From assembly GCF_017654485.1 (NCBI RefSeq), contig NZ_CP061091.1:3416501-3480500 (forward strand): DNA of 64,000 nt. Direction: 5' to 3'. Every line of letters begins with the position of its first letter. Positions within the stretch are counted from its first letter, which is position 1. The notes beneath the pieces are model-generated. The model was not told where the DNA came from and made no database searches. It saw only the letters and a list, made by a program, of their open reading frames with translations. A program made the position numbers and the translations under genes. Of the stretch, positions 47,989 through 61,490 are shown one piece after another. Origin of the DNA: Roseomonas marmotae. Its GTDB lineage: Bacteria > Pseudomonadota > Alphaproteobacteria > Acetobacterales > Acetobacteraceae.

Positions 47989-48897
47989 ATGCGAGCCAAC
48001 ACGCAGTCACCCTGGCGCCGAATGGCCCTGGGCATGTCCTTCGCCGCCCTGCTCAGCATGACCACGGCCGGTACGCTGTTCTGGCTTCACTCCACCACCC
48101 CGACGGAAGCCGCAGAAATCCCGCCGGCCGCGCCGCCCGAAGCCGCCGCCGCGCCACAGCCCACCGTCCCAGAGGATGCCGGCCTGCCCCTGCCGCCCGA
48201 GCCACCGCGCCTGACTGACAGCCCGGAATACGACACCTGCCTGGCCCTGCTGCGGAGCGAGCCGGAGGATGCCCTCTCCATGGCCGAGGCCTGGGAGCAG
48301 CATGGTGGCGGCGAGGGCGCGCGCCATTGCACCGCCCTGGCCATGCTGGCGCTGGGGGAGCCGGAACGCGCCGCCGGGCGGCTGGAGCGGCTCGCCTCCG
48401 AATCCAAGGCGGGGCGGGTGGCGCGGGCAGCGGTTTATGCCCAGGCCGTGCAGGCCTGGACCATGGCCGGCCAGCCGGGCCGCGCCTATGCCGCCAGCAC
48501 CCTGGCCCTGACCCTCTCGCCGGAAGACCCGGCGCTGCTGGTGGACCGGGCCCTGGCCGCCGCCAGCCTCAACCGCTACGGCGAGGCGCTGCTGGACCTG
48601 AACCACGCGCTGAAGCTGGAACCCGGGCGGACGGATACCCTGGTCTTCCGCGCCGCCGCCCTGCGGCACCTGGACCGGGTAGGCGAGGCGATGAGCGACG
48701 TGGAGGCCGCCCTGTCCCGCGACCCCGAACACCCGGAAGCCCTGCTTGAGCGCGGCATCCTGAAGCAGTTGCAGGGCGATACCGCGGGTGCCCGCGCCGA
48801 CTGGCGGCGCGTGCTGGATTCGGCGCCCGACAGCGCGGCGGCTGATCTGGCGCGGCAGAACCTGGCGCTGAACGAGGCCGGCCCTCGCCGGCGCTGA
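47989..48897 (+). CDS. TPR-repeat protein with N-terminal membrane anchor
   Basis: A 302-residue protein. One hydrophobic segment (MALGMSFAALLSMTTAGTLFWL) makes an anchor or signal, then a Pro/Ala-rich linker and several tetratricopeptide repeats from about residue 170 (PALLVDRALAAASLNRYGEAL, DTLVFRAAALRHLDRVGEAM, PEALLERGILKQLQGD). It probably sits in the periplasm and mediates protein contacts. It is divergent from the epimerase-like gene by 36 bases. Partners are unknown. Confidence 0.82.
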   Translation: MRANTQSPWRRMALGMSFAALLSMTTAGTLFWLHSTTPTEAAEIPPAAPPEAAAAPQPTVPEDAGLPLPPEPPRLTDSPEYDTCLALLRSEPEDALSMAEAWEQHGGGEGARHCTALAMLALGEPERAAGRLERLASESKAGRVARAAVYAQAVQAWTMAGQPGRAYAASTLALTLSPEDPALLVDRALAAASLNRYGEALLDLNHALKLEPGRTDTLVFRAAALRHLDRVGEAMSDVEAALSRDPEHPEALLERGILKQLQGDTAGARADWRRVLDSAPDSAAADLARQNLALNEAGPRRR

Positions 48898-48901
48898 TCC
48901 T

Positions 48902-49570
48902 TCAGAAATCCAGGTCGGCGTAGTGCGGCGGCGGGTTCACGCCGCTGACACGGTCCGCCAGCAGCGGCCGGAAGCCCGGGCGCGACTTGATGCGGGCGTA
49001 CCAGTCCTTCGCCGCGTCGTTCATCCCCCAGTCAACATCGCCGATATAGTCCAGCACCGAGAGATGCGCCGCCGCCGTCAGATCGGCCAGGGAGAGGAAG
49101 TTGCCCGCCAGCCAGAGCCGGGTCTCGGCCAGCCAGCCCAGGTAATCCAGGTGCGGCTTGAGGTTGGCATAGCCCGCGCGCAGCGCCGCCGCATCCGGGT
49201 TGCCGCGGCCCAGCAGGCGCTTCATCTGCTTCTCGTAGTAGAGGTTGACGGTCACCTCACGGGCGAATTTCCCGTCGAACCAGGCGACCAGCCGGCGCAC
49301 CTCGGCGCGCTCGCCCAGCGTGCGGCCCAGCAGCGGTATCTCGGGATAGGCTTCGTCCAGATACTCGCAGACAGCATAGCTGTCGGCCAGGACCAGCCCG
49401 TTCTCCTCCGCCAGCACGGGCACGGTGCCGGCGGGGTTCATCTCCAGGAACTCCTCGCGCCGCTCCCACACCCGCTCCAGCCGCAGCTCGAAAGGAATGC
49501 GCTTCTCATTCAGCGCCAGACGGACCTTCCGGGCATAAGGGGACAGGGGCAGATGGTAGAGGATGCGCAT
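48902..49570 (-). CDS. Glutathione S-transferase family protein
   Basis: A 222-residue GST: an N-terminal thioredoxin fold (LYHLPLSPYARKVRLALNEK, with the Ser/Tyr activation region, NPAGTVPVLAEENGLVLADS with cis-Pro and Ser) and an all-helical C-terminal domain (LSLADLTAAAHLSVLDYIGDV). It conjugates or reduces small electrophiles with glutathione, or has a chaperone-like role. The stop is five bases from the end of the convergent TPR gene. Confidence 0.92.
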   Translation of the reverse strand: MRILYHLPLSPYARKVRLALNEKRIPFELRLERVWERREEFLEMNPAGTVPVLAEENGLVLADSYAVCEYLDEAYPEIPLLGRTLGERAEVRRLVAWFDGKFAREVTVNLYYEKQMKRLLGRGNPDAAALRAGYANLKPHLDYLGWLAETRLWLAGNFLSLADLTAAAHLSVLDYIGDVDWGMNDAAKDWYARIKSRPGFRPLLADRVSGVNPPPHYADLDF

Positions 49571-49687
49571 GCGGTGTGCCGGAAGAGACAGGAAGGGCGG
49601 CGCTTATCGCATGAGCGCCGCCCCTCGCCTAGTTGATCCTCACGTCATCGTGAGTATTCGCGGGGATTGTTACGATCCCGCTCGGAC

Positions 49688-54226
<4,539 letters not shown>

Positions 54227-54240
54227 GGCGCTTTCCCCTC

Positions 54241-55683
54241 TTACTCGGCCGCCAGGGCGTGGGTCACGGGACGCCCCGTCACGTATTTCTCGATCTGGTC
54301 CGCCACATCGCGCCCATCGCGGATGCCCCAGACCACCAGGGAAGCGCCGCGCACGATATCGCCGGCGGCGAAGACACCCGGCAGGTTCGTCATCATGGTG
54401 CGGCGGTCCACCCGCACCGTGCCCCAGCGGGAGACGGCCAGCGCCGGCTCGTCGAACATCGCCGGCAGGTCTTCGGGGTCGAAGCCCAGGGCCTTGATGA
54501 CGAGATCGGCGGGCTCGGTGAACTCGCTGCCGGGGATGCGCTCCACCTGCTGGCGGCCGGTGGCATCCGGCAGGCCCAGATGCATCTTCACGGCGCGCAC
54601 GCCCGTCACCTGGCCGGCCTCGCCAAGGAAGCCCTCGGGCGCCGAGAGCCAGGCGAAGCGCACGCCCTCCTCCTCGGCATTGGCCACCTCGCGCATCGAG
54701 CCCGGCATATTGGCCTTGTCGCGGCGGTAGAGGCAGGTGACGTCGGTGGCGCCCTGGCGGATGGCGGTGCGGACGCAGTCCATGGCGGTATCGCCGCCGC
54801 CGATCACCACCACCTTCTTGCCCGCCGCGTTCAGCGCGCCGCTGGCGAATTCCGGCACATCGTCGCCCAGCCCCTCGCGGTTGGAGGCGGTCAGGTAGTC
54901 CAGCGCCGGCACGACGCCGCCGAGATCGGCACCCGCGACGCCGATGTCACGGGCCTTGTAGACGCCGGTGGCGATCAGCACGGCGTCATGCTTCGCCCGC
55001 AACTGCTCCAGCGTGATGTCCTGGCCGACACGGCAGTTCAACACGAAGCGGATGCCGCCCTGCTCGTACTGGGCCTGCCGGCGCAGCACCACCTCCTTCT
55101 CCAGCTTGAAGTTGGGGATGCCGTAGATCATCAGCCCGCCGACGCGGTCATACCGGTCATAGACCGTGACCTTCCAGCCGCGCAGCCGCAGCCGCTCGGC
55201 CGCCGCCAGCCCCGCCGGGCCGGCGCCGATGATGCCGACGGAATGATCGACCTCCCGCGCCGGCGTCGGCGGCTTCACCCAGCCCATGTCCCAGGCGGTG
55301 TCGGTGATGTAGCGCTCCACCGCGCCGATGGTGACGCTCTCGAAGCCCTTCTCGATGACGCAGTTGCCTTCGCAGAGACGGTCCTGCGGGCAGACGCGGC
55401 CGCAGATCTCCGGGAAGGTGTTGGTGGCGGCCGCGACCTCGTAGGCTTCTTCCAGCCGCCCCTCGGCGGTCAGCTTCAGCCAGTCCGGGATGTTATTGTT
55501 CAGCGGGCAATGCACGGAGCAGAAGGGCACGCCGCACTGGCTGCAGCGGCTGGCCTGGGCGCTGGCCCGCTCAGTCGTGAAGCGGTGATAGATCTCGCCG
55601 AAATCAGTGCGTCGCTCGGCCGCGCCGCGCTTGTCCGGCGTCTGTTGGGACAGGCGCACGAATTGCAGCATGCGTTCGGCCAT
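54241..55683 (-). CDS. gltD: Glutamate synthase (NADPH) small subunit
   Basis: A 480-residue flavoprotein feeding electrons from NADPH to GltB. It has N-terminal [4Fe-4S] cysteines (CSQCGVPFCSVHCPLNNNIPDW and CGRVCPQDRLCEGNC), an FAD motif GIIGAGPAGLAAAERL near residue 150 and an NADPH motif VVIGGGDTAMDCVRTA near 285. It is the first gene of the leftward pair gltD-gltB. Its upstream region (55684-55886) contains an A+T-rich patch and probably the promoter. Confidence 0.97.
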   Translation of the reverse strand: MAERMLQFVRLSQQTPDKRGAAERRTDFGEIYHRFTTERASAQASRCSQCGVPFCSVHCPLNNNIPDWLKLTAEGRLEEAYEVAAATNTFPEICGRVCPQDRLCEGNCVIEKGFESVTIGAVERYITDTAWDMGWVKPPTPAREVDHSVGIIGAGPAGLAAAERLRLRGWKVTVYDRYDRVGGLMIYGIPNFKLEKEVVLRRQAQYEQGGIRFVLNCRVGQDITLEQLRAKHDAVLIATGVYKARDIGVAGADLGGVVPALDYLTASNREGLGDDVPEFASGALNAAGKKVVVIGGGDTAMDCVRTAIRQGATDVTCLYRRDKANMPGSMREVANAEEEGVRFAWLSAPEGFLGEAGQVTGVRAVKMHLGLPDATGRQQVERIPGSEFTEPADLVIKALGFDPEDLPAMFDEPALAVSRWGTVRVDRRTMMTNLPGVFAAGDIVRGASLVVWGIRDGRDVADQIEKYVTGRPVTHALAAE

Positions 55684-55886
55684 GGCGAAGGCTCCCGGGG
55701 GCAGGCAGAAAAATCAGTTCTGTTCAGGGTCCGGCAGGGCGGGCGGCAGGGCGAGCCAGTCCAGCGGGCGGGCTTTCACGGCCCGGCCGCAGGATAAGCA
55801 CGGCTAAACAGGTGGTTCCAGCATTTTCTCGCCGTTACGTCAGGCAAGCTTACCTAAAAAACGCAATTTGCTGCGGCCGCGAAAAG

Positions 55887-56867
55887 TCATTTCTGCTGAA
55901 CGCCTGGATATACGTCCGAACCGGACTTAGTATCCAGGGCCGGGTTCCGCCGCCCACCGCCCTTGCGGAAAGTGGCGAGATACGAAGGCACCACGGCCTC
56001 CATCGCCTTGGGCGTGATCCCCAGGTCCTGCAGCCCCGGCGCGCCGGCCGAGACCACGTTGTCCCGCCCCAACTGCGCCAGCTGGTCGGTGGTCAGCGGC
56101 CCGCCGGGCAGATGCGCCATCAGCCGCACCAGCCAGTCCGGCATGTCCACCAGCCGCTTGCGACGGCCCGTCGCATCCAGCACCAGCGCCATCAATTCGT
56201 GGAAGCTGGCCACCCGCGGCCCGCCCAGTTCATAGGTGCGGCCCTCAGCGGCATCGCTGGCCAGGGCCGCCAGCACGGCATCCGCCACATCGCCGACATA
56301 GACGGGCTGGAAGCGAGTCCTGCCGCGGATCACCGGCATGAAGGGCAGCAACTGCGCCATGGCGGCGAAGCGATTGAAGAACTGGTCGTCCGGCCCGAAG
56401 ACGATGGAAGGCCGCAGGATGGTCGCGCGCGGGAAGGCCGCCCGCAGCGCAGCCTCACCCGCCGCCTTGCTGCGGGCATATTCGCTGGGGCTGTCCGGGT
56501 CGGCGCCAATGGCGGAGACATGCACCATGCGCCAGACCCCGGCGGCGGCGGCGGCCTGGCCGATCCGCCCTGGCAGCTCTCCCTGCAGCCGGCGGAAATC
56601 GCCTCGCTTCCGCTCGGCCAGGATGCCGACCAGGTTGACCACCACATCGGCCTCGGCCACCGCGCGGGCCAGGGCGGCATCCTGGTGCAGGTCGGCGGCC
56701 AGCGGCACCACCTGCCCCACCTTGCCCGCCGTCATCAGCACGCGCATCGCATCCGGGTTCCGGCCGACCACGCGCACCACATAGTCCAGCCGTGCCAGCC
56801 GCTGCACCACCTGCCGGCCGATGAAGCCGGCCCCGCCGAACACGGTGGCGAGTTTGCGCGTGACCAT
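55887..56867 (-). CDS. Complex I NDUFA9-like NAD(P)-binding protein
   Basis: A 326-residue atypical SDR: Rossmann GGAGFIGRQVVQRLARLDYVVRVVGR, ADVVVNLVGIL, VHVSAIGADPDSPSEYARSKAAGE (Tyr-x-x-x-Lys retained) and ILRPSIVFGPDDQFFNRFA, the pattern of NDUFA9-related proteins in alphaproteobacteria. The eukaryotic homologue stabilises respiratory complex I; the bacterial role is not settled. ATG 56867 has GGGAGG eight bases upstream; the frame further upstream runs across the promoter region of trcR and is not coding. Confidence 0.88.
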   Translation of the reverse strand: MVTRKLATVFGGAGFIGRQVVQRLARLDYVVRVVGRNPDAMRVLMTAGKVGQVVPLAADLHQDAALARAVAEADVVVNLVGILAERKRGDFRRLQGELPGRIGQAAAAAGVWRMVHVSAIGADPDSPSEYARSKAAGEAALRAAFPRATILRPSIVFGPDDQFFNRFAAMAQLLPFMPVIRGRTRFQPVYVGDVADAVLAALASDAAEGRTYELGGPRVASFHELMALVLDATGRRKRLVDMPDWLVRLMAHLPGGPLTTDQLAQLGRDNVVSAGAPGLQDLGITPKAMEAVVPSYLATFRKGGGRRNPALDTKSGSDVYPGVQQK

Positions 56868-57048
56868 GATCCGAACCTCCCGATGGGTGTTGTGGGACGA
56901 TATGGGCCTCCCGCATAACGCGCCAGCGCTCCCACCGCCCTTGCAACCTTTGACCCTCTCCCTCCCCCTCTCTATATGCAGGGTCACAACGTAACGTGCT
57001 TCGGGGGCGGTTCGCGCACCCGCCCACTCCGACCCGATAAGGTTTCCG

Positions 57049-57621
57049 ATGACCCTGCCGCTGATGCCGAAGGCCACCGCCGTGTGGCTCATCGAGAAGA
57101 CGTCCCTCTCCTTCGAGCAGATCGCCGACTTCGTCGGCATGCATCCGCTCGAGGTCCAGGCGATCGCCGATGGCGAGGTGGCGCAGGGTATCGTGGGCTA
57201 CGACCCCGTGCAGAACGGCCAGCTGACGCGGGAGGAAATCCAGCGCTGCGAGGCCGATAAGAGCGCCCGCCTGCGCCTGCTGCCCACCGCCCTGCCGCCG
57301 GTGAAGGGGCGCGGCAAGGGCGCCCGCTACACTCCGGTCTCCAAGCGCAACGACCGCCCGGACGCCATCGCCTTCCTGCTGCGGAACTTCCCGCAACTGA
57401 CCGAGGCGCAGATCAGCAAGCTGCTGGGCACCACCAAGGACACCATCGCCAAGGTGCGCGACCGCACCCACTGGAACAGCGCCAACATCAAGCCGCGCGA
57501 CCCCGTGATCCTGGGCCTTTGCAGCCAGGGCGACCTGAACGCGGCCGTCATCGCCGCGGGCGGCAACCCAGCCGTCACCCCGGCCCAGCTTGAGGAAGGC
57601 GAGGACGCCCCCTCCCCCTGA
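57049..57621 (+). CDS. trcR: DUF1013 protein, cell-cycle regulator TrcR
   Basis: A 190-residue protein of the alphaproteobacterial DUF1013 family, called TrcR after a Caulobacter cell-cycle transcription regulator. It has an early helix-turn-helix-like part (AVWLIEKTSLSFEQIADFVGMHPLEVQAIADGE), a basic linker (PVKGRGKGARYTPVSKRNDR) and a second one (RNFPQLTEAQISKLLGTTKDTIAKVRDRTHWN). The C-terminus is acidic. The gene stands alone and divergent from the NDUFA9-like gene, with a promoter within 56870-57048. Confidence 0.9.
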   Translation: MTLPLMPKATAVWLIEKTSLSFEQIADFVGMHPLEVQAIADGEVAQGIVGYDPVQNGQLTREEIQRCEADKSARLRLLPTALPPVKGRGKGARYTPVSKRNDRPDAIAFLLRNFPQLTEAQISKLLGTTKDTIAKVRDRTHWNSANIKPRDPVILGLCSQGDLNAAVIAAGGNPAVTPAQLEEGEDAPSP

Positions 57622-57659
57622 GACCGGAGCCGGCACCCCCGTTTGCCGGGCATAAGAAA

Positions 57660-57686
57660 CCCCGCGACGCCGAGAGCGTCGCGGGG
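57660..57686 (-). terminator. Rho-independent terminator for the leftward DUF465 gene
   Basis: An 11-base perfect stem CCCCGCGACGC / GCGTCGCGGGG around a five-base loop. On the minus strand it is followed by TTTCTT, so it ends the leftward transcript starting at 57879; on the plus strand no T run follows, though it may still stop trcR transcription. Confidence 0.8.
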
Positions 57687-57708
57687 CGTGAGGAAGGCGG
57701 TCAGCCCC

Positions 57709-57879
57709 TCAGCGTGCGGCGCGCAGCCGCTCCATCTCTTCCTTCAGGCGCAGCTTCTCGCGTTTGAGGCGCGTCAGCGTGCTGGGATCGGGTGCCGGAC
57801 GAGCGCCTTCGGCGGCAATCTGCCGGTCCAGACTCGCATGGCGGTCCTGCAGGCTATTGAGGCGGGGCTGGTGCGTCAT
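57709..57879 (-). CDS. DUF465 (YdcH-like) small protein
   Basis: A 56-residue coiled-coil protein beginning MTHQPRLNSLQDRHASLDRQI and ending LTRLKREKLRLKEEMERLRAAR; the LKREKLRLKEEM part is the DUF465 hallmark. ATG 57879 has GGAGGA about 12 bases upstream. A much longer in-frame extension is not credible because it is Arg/Pro-rich. The function of the family is unknown. A second DUF465 gene lies divergently at 58117. Confidence 0.85.
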   Translation of the reverse strand: MTHQPRLNSLQDRHASLDRQIAAEGARPAPDPSTLTRLKREKLRLKEEMERLRAAR

Positions 57880-58116
57880 GACTACGCTGTGTCCTCCACG
57901 CTTGTGATCGGGCCCCCGGTGGGCGCCGCATCCCGGCCGCCTTTTCGGCGGTGGCTTGGGGAGCCGACGCTCCCGGGGGGCGCAGCGGCGCCGCAACCCT
58001 GCCCCGCGTCGCAACATGTGCGGCGGCGGCGACAGGCCGCTGTGCGGCCGCGCGCCCGCATGATATGGCGTCATTCTCCTCCGATGCGACTCCTAACCGC
58101 CGAGTAATGACGCCTG

Positions 58117-58317
58117 ATGCTGGCCGACCGAGACAGCCTTCTTCGCCGTCTGCATGAGCTTCGCAGCGAGCATCGCGACCTGGACACTGTCATTGCGCGC
58201 ATCGGGGACGGTCCGACGGACCAGCTCCAGCTGCAGCGGCTGAAGAAGCGTAAACTGAAATTGAAGGACGAGATCACCTGGCTGGAAAGCCGCCTCGTCC
58301 CCGATATCATCGCCTGA
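58117..58317 (+). CDS. DUF465 (YdcH-like) small protein
   Basis: A 66-residue protein (MLADRDSLLRRLHELRSEHRDLD) with the DUF465 core LQRLKKRKLKLKDEITWLE. It forms a divergent pair with the gene ending at 57709; the two share about the same core with different flanks, pointing to an old duplication. It is followed after 93 bases by purE. Heptad-like leucine spacing suggests a short antiparallel coiled coil. The function is unknown. Confidence 0.86.
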   Translation: MLADRDSLLRRLHELRSEHRDLDTVIARIGDGPTDQLQLQRLKKRKLKLKDEITWLESRLVPDIIA

Positions 58318-58410
58318 GACCGGTTCCGGCCACGCGCCGGGACATTCCCGCTGGACATTCCGGGCCGGGCGCGGCACAGCCGCCGCCTCGAACAACCCCT
58401 TGTCCGCAGG

Positions 58411-58914
58411 ATGTCGCGCGTGACCGACAACATCCCCGCGCCGCTGGTCGGCATCATCATGGGCAGCCGCTCGGACTGGGAAACGATGCGCCACGCGTCG
58501 GAGACGCTGGAGAAGCTCGGCATCCCGCATGAGTGCAAGGTGGTCTCGGCCCATCGCACGCCGCAGCGCATGTATGATTATGCCCAGGGCGCGGCGCCGC
58601 GCGGGCTGCGCGTCATCATCGCCGGTGCCGGCGGGGCCGCGCATCTGCCGGGCATGACAGCTTCCCTCACGCGCCTGCCGGTGCTGGGCGTTCCGGTCGA
58701 GAGCCACGCGCTGAAGGGCATGGACAGCCTGCTCTCCATCGCCCAGATGCCGGCCGGCATTCCGGTCGGCACCCTGGCCATCGGCCGGGCCGGTGCGGTG
58801 AACGCGGCGCTGCTCGCCGCCGCCATGCTGGCCACCACCGATGCCGCCCTGGCCCTTCGGCTGGAGCGCTTCCGTGAACAGCAGAGCGAGGCCGTGGCGG
58901 AGACGCCGGAATGA
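58411..58914 (+). CDS. purE: 5-(carboxyamino)imidazole ribonucleotide mutase
   Basis: A 167-residue PurE class I protein. [17 protein letters not shown] contains the SGSxSD-type phosphate site, [15 protein letters not shown] the catalytic His, and [13 protein letters not shown] the CO2-carrying site. It rearranges N5-CAIR to CAIR in purine synthesis. Starts at ATG 58411 or in-frame GTG 58420 are possible; GCAGGATG is better placed for the GTG. It overlaps purK by four bases. Confidence 0.95.
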   Translation: MSRVTDNIPAPLVGIIMGSRSDWETMRHASETLEKLGIPHECKVVSAHRTPQRMYDYAQGAAPRGLRVIIAGAGGAAHLPGMTASLTRLPVLGVPVESHALKGMDSLLSIAQMPAGIPVGTLAIGRAGAVNAALLAAAMLATTDAALALRLERFREQQSEAVAETPE

Positions 58915-60041
58915 GCGAGACCCGCTTTCCGCTGCCGCCCAATGCCACCATCGGCATCCTCGGCGGCGGCCAGCTCGGCCGCATGTCCGCCCTGGCGGCC
59001 GCAGAACTGGGCTACCGCTGCCATATCTACGCGCCGCAGGATGACGAGCCGGCCATGCTTGTCTCCGCCGCCCGCACGGTGGCGGGCTACGAGGACGAGG
59101 CAGCGCTGGCCGCCTTCGCCGCCGCCGTCGATGTGGTGACGCTGGAATTCGAGAACGTCCCGGTCCGCACGCTGGAGATCCTGGCCCCGCTGGTGCCCTG
59201 CCGCCCCGGGCCCAGGGCCCTGTCCGTCTGCCAGGACCGGCTGCAGGAGAAAGCCTTCCTCGAATCGGCGGGGGTGCCGGTCGCCCCCTGGGCCGTCGTG
59301 ACCAGCGAACCGGAATTGCGGGAGGCCGTGGCGCGCATCGGCCTGCCGGCGGTGCTGAAGACCACCCGCCTGGGCTATGATGGCCGCGGCCAGGCCGTGC
59401 TGCGGACCCAGGAGGATCTGGCCCCGGCCTGGGAGCGGCTGTCACCCAAGCCGCTGATCCTGGAAGCCTTCGTGCCCTTCACCCAGGAGATTTCCGCCAT
59501 CGCCGCGCGCGGCGCCGATGGTGCCACGGCGGTCTATGACGCGGTGGAGAACCAGCACCGTCATCATATCCTCGACCTCTCCTTCGCCCCGGCCCGCGTG
59601 CCGGAGGAGGTCGCGGCCCAGGCCCGCGCCCATGCCGCCCGCGTGGCGGAGGCGCTGGAGCTGGTGGGCGTGCTGGCGGTGGAGTTCTTCCTGCTGCCGG
59701 ATGGCCGGCTGCTGGGCAATGAGATCGCCCCTCGCCCGCATAATTCCGGGCACTGGACGCAGGATGCCTGCCAGTCCAGCCAGTTCCACCAGCATATGCG
59801 CGCCGTGGCCGGCCTGCCGCTGGGCGGAACGGCGCGGCATTCGGACGCCGTGATGCGGAATCTCGTGGGCCCCGAGGGCATGGCGCGGGTGTCCGCGCTC
59901 CAGGCCCAGAGTGATGTTTCCGTGCATCTATACGGCAAGGCCTCTGCCCGGCCGGGTCGCAAAATGGGCCATGCGAACCGGCTTTTCCCCTTGGGTACAC
60001 TAGGGAAAGAAGCTGTGGCGGAAGCGCTCTCGGAACTGTGA
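58911..60041 (+). CDS. purK: 5-(carboxyamino)imidazole ribonucleotide synthase
   Basis: A 376-residue ATP-grasp enzyme making N5-CAIR from AIR, ATP and bicarbonate, the step before PurE. It has N-terminal [32 protein letters not shown], and [17 protein letters not shown], all family hallmarks. Start ATGA overlaps purE. The 169-base region after it holds the promoter of the OmpA-like gene. Confidence 0.96.
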   Translation: MSETRFPLPPNATIGILGGGQLGRMSALAAAELGYRCHIYAPQDDEPAMLVSAARTVAGYEDEAALAAFAAAVDVVTLEFENVPVRTLEILAPLVPCRPGPRALSVCQDRLQEKAFLESAGVPVAPWAVVTSEPELREAVARIGLPAVLKTTRLGYDGRGQAVLRTQEDLAPAWERLSPKPLILEAFVPFTQEISAIAARGADGATAVYDAVENQHRHHILDLSFAPARVPEEVAAQARAHAARVAEALELVGVLAVEFFLLPDGRLLGNEIAPRPHNSGHWTQDACQSSQFHQHMRAVAGLPLGGTARHSDAVMRNLVGPEGMARVSALQAQSDVSVHLYGKASARPGRKMGHANRLFPLGTLGKEAVAEALSEL

Positions 60042-60210
60042 TCTAAATGCCCCACTCCACCTGTGGCACCTCGGCCACAGTGAGCGGAAAACACCACAGG
60101 GTATACTGCACTGCCCCGGAATGAATGCTACCTCTTCTCCACGCCGCGCGGAATCCATTCGGATCGCTTGCGCGCTGCGAACGCCTCTGTGTGGATCGAG
60201 GAGAGAATAG

Positions 60211-61326
60211 ATGAACTTCAAGAAGGCGCTTCTGGCAGCCACGGTCATGGCTCTGCCTCTCGCCGCGCAGGCCCAGCCGATCAACGGCGTCTATCTGGGC
60301 GCCGGCGCCGGCTACAACTACATGCAGAATGCGGACATCACGGCCAAGGGCGGTGTGTTCTCCGCCGGTCCGTCCGACACCCTCAGCAACATGAACGGCA
60401 AGTTCGATGATGGCTGGGGCGGCGTTCTGTCCATCGGTTATGGCTTCGGCAACGGCCTGCGCGCCGAGATCGAAGGCAACTACCGTGAGAACGACACGCG
60501 CAAGCTGACCAACAACGGCGTCGACCTGCCGGGCATCAGCGGCCGCGTCCGCAACTACGGCGTCATGGTCAACGCCCTGTATGACTTCAACATGAACTGG
60601 CCCGTGACGCCGTACCTCGGCGCCGGTGTCGGTTACGCCTGGACCAAGTATGACTCGGTCGGCAGCCGCTTCTTCACCCCCACGGGCCTGGGTCGCGCGG
60701 TCAGCACGAACGACACGGACGGCAACTTCGCCTACCAGGGCATCGCCGGCCTGGCCTTCCCGATCGCCGCGGTTCCCGGCCTCTCGATCACGGCCGAGTA
60801 TCGCTTCTTCGCGACCCTCGACCCCGAAATGGATCTCGTGACCCGCTCGGGCAACGGCCCCGTGCGTCGCGTGAAGTTCGAGACCGAGAACTTCAACCAC
60901 TCCGCCTTCATCGGCGTGCGCTACGCCTTCAACACGCCGCGTCCGGTCGCTCCGGCCCCGGTGGCGCCGGTCGCTCCGGCCGTCGCTCCGGCCCCGGCCC
61001 GCACCTACCTGGTGTTCTTCGACTGGGATCGCGCTGATCTGACGGCCCGTGCCCGCCAGATCATCGCCGAGGCCGCCCAGGCCGCCAGCCGCGTGCAGGC
61101 CACCCGGATCGAAGTGTCCGGCCACACCGACAGCTCCGGCTCGCCGCAGTACAACCAGCGCCTGTCCCAGCGCCGCGCCGACGCCGTCGCCGCCGAGCTG
61201 GTCCGCCTGGGCGTGCAGCGTTCGGAGATCACGATCCGCGCCTATGGCGAGAGCCAGCCGCTGGTCGCCACGGCCGACGGTGTGCGCGAGCCGCAGAACC
61301 GCCGCGTCGAGATCGTCCTGCGCTAA
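60211..61326 (+). CDS. OmpA-family outer membrane protein
   Basis: A 371-residue protein with signal peptide (MNFKKALLAATVMALPLAAQA), an eight-stranded beta-barrel (alternating pattern with YLGAGAGYNYM, RAEIEGNYRENDTR, YLGAGVGYAWTKYD), a Pro/Ala/Val linker (VAPAPVAPVAPAVAPAPA) and a C-terminal OmpA peptidoglycan-binding domain (VFFDWDRADLTARARQIIAEAA, IEVSGHTDSSGS with the Asp, NQRLSQRRADAV). It anchors the outer membrane to the wall. GAGGAGAG precedes the ATG. Its richer use of preferred codons suggests high expression. Confidence 0.94.
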   Translation: MNFKKALLAATVMALPLAAQAQPINGVYLGAGAGYNYMQNADITAKGGVFSAGPSDTLSNMNGKFDDGWGGVLSIGYGFGNGLRAEIEGNYRENDTRKLTNNGVDLPGISGRVRNYGVMVNALYDFNMNWPVTPYLGAGVGYAWTKYDSVGSRFFTPTGLGRAVSTNDTDGNFAYQGIAGLAFPIAAVPGLSITAEYRFFATLDPEMDLVTRSGNGPVRRVKFETENFNHSAFIGVRYAFNTPRPVAPAPVAPVAPAVAPAPARTYLVFFDWDRADLTARARQIIAEAAQAASRVQATRIEVSGHTDSSGSPQYNQRLSQRRADAVAAELVRLGVQRSEITIRAYGESQPLVATADGVREPQNRRVEIVLR

Positions 61327-61378
61327 TCTGGCAGCCGGGCGGTTCGCCGCCCGGCAACAGGTCGAGAGACTTTGGGAA

Positions 61379-61402
61379 GGGGCGCCGCGAGGCGCCCCTT
61401 TT
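61379..61402 (+). terminator. Rho-independent terminator after the OmpA-family gene
   Basis: Stem GGGGCGCC / GGCGCCCC with GCGA loop followed by TTTT. A second hairpin, GCCGGGCGG / CCGCCCGGC, lies just after the stop codon (near 61333-61354). Confidence 0.85.
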
Positions 61403-61440
61403 CCGTTCGCCACGCAGGCCCGGCCAAAGATGCGGGCATG

Positions 61441-61466
61441 AAAAAGGGCGCCTCGCGGCGCCCTTT
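61441..61466 (-). terminator. Rho-independent terminator of the leftward secreted-protein gene
   Basis: On the minus strand AAGGGCGCC / GGCGCCCTT (61465-61444) with a GCGA loop is followed by TTT. It carries almost the same hairpin as the one at 61379 in the opposite orientation, 45 bases apart. Confidence 0.82.
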
Positions 61467-61490
61467 GATCTTGCTTGGTGGCCGGCTGGC

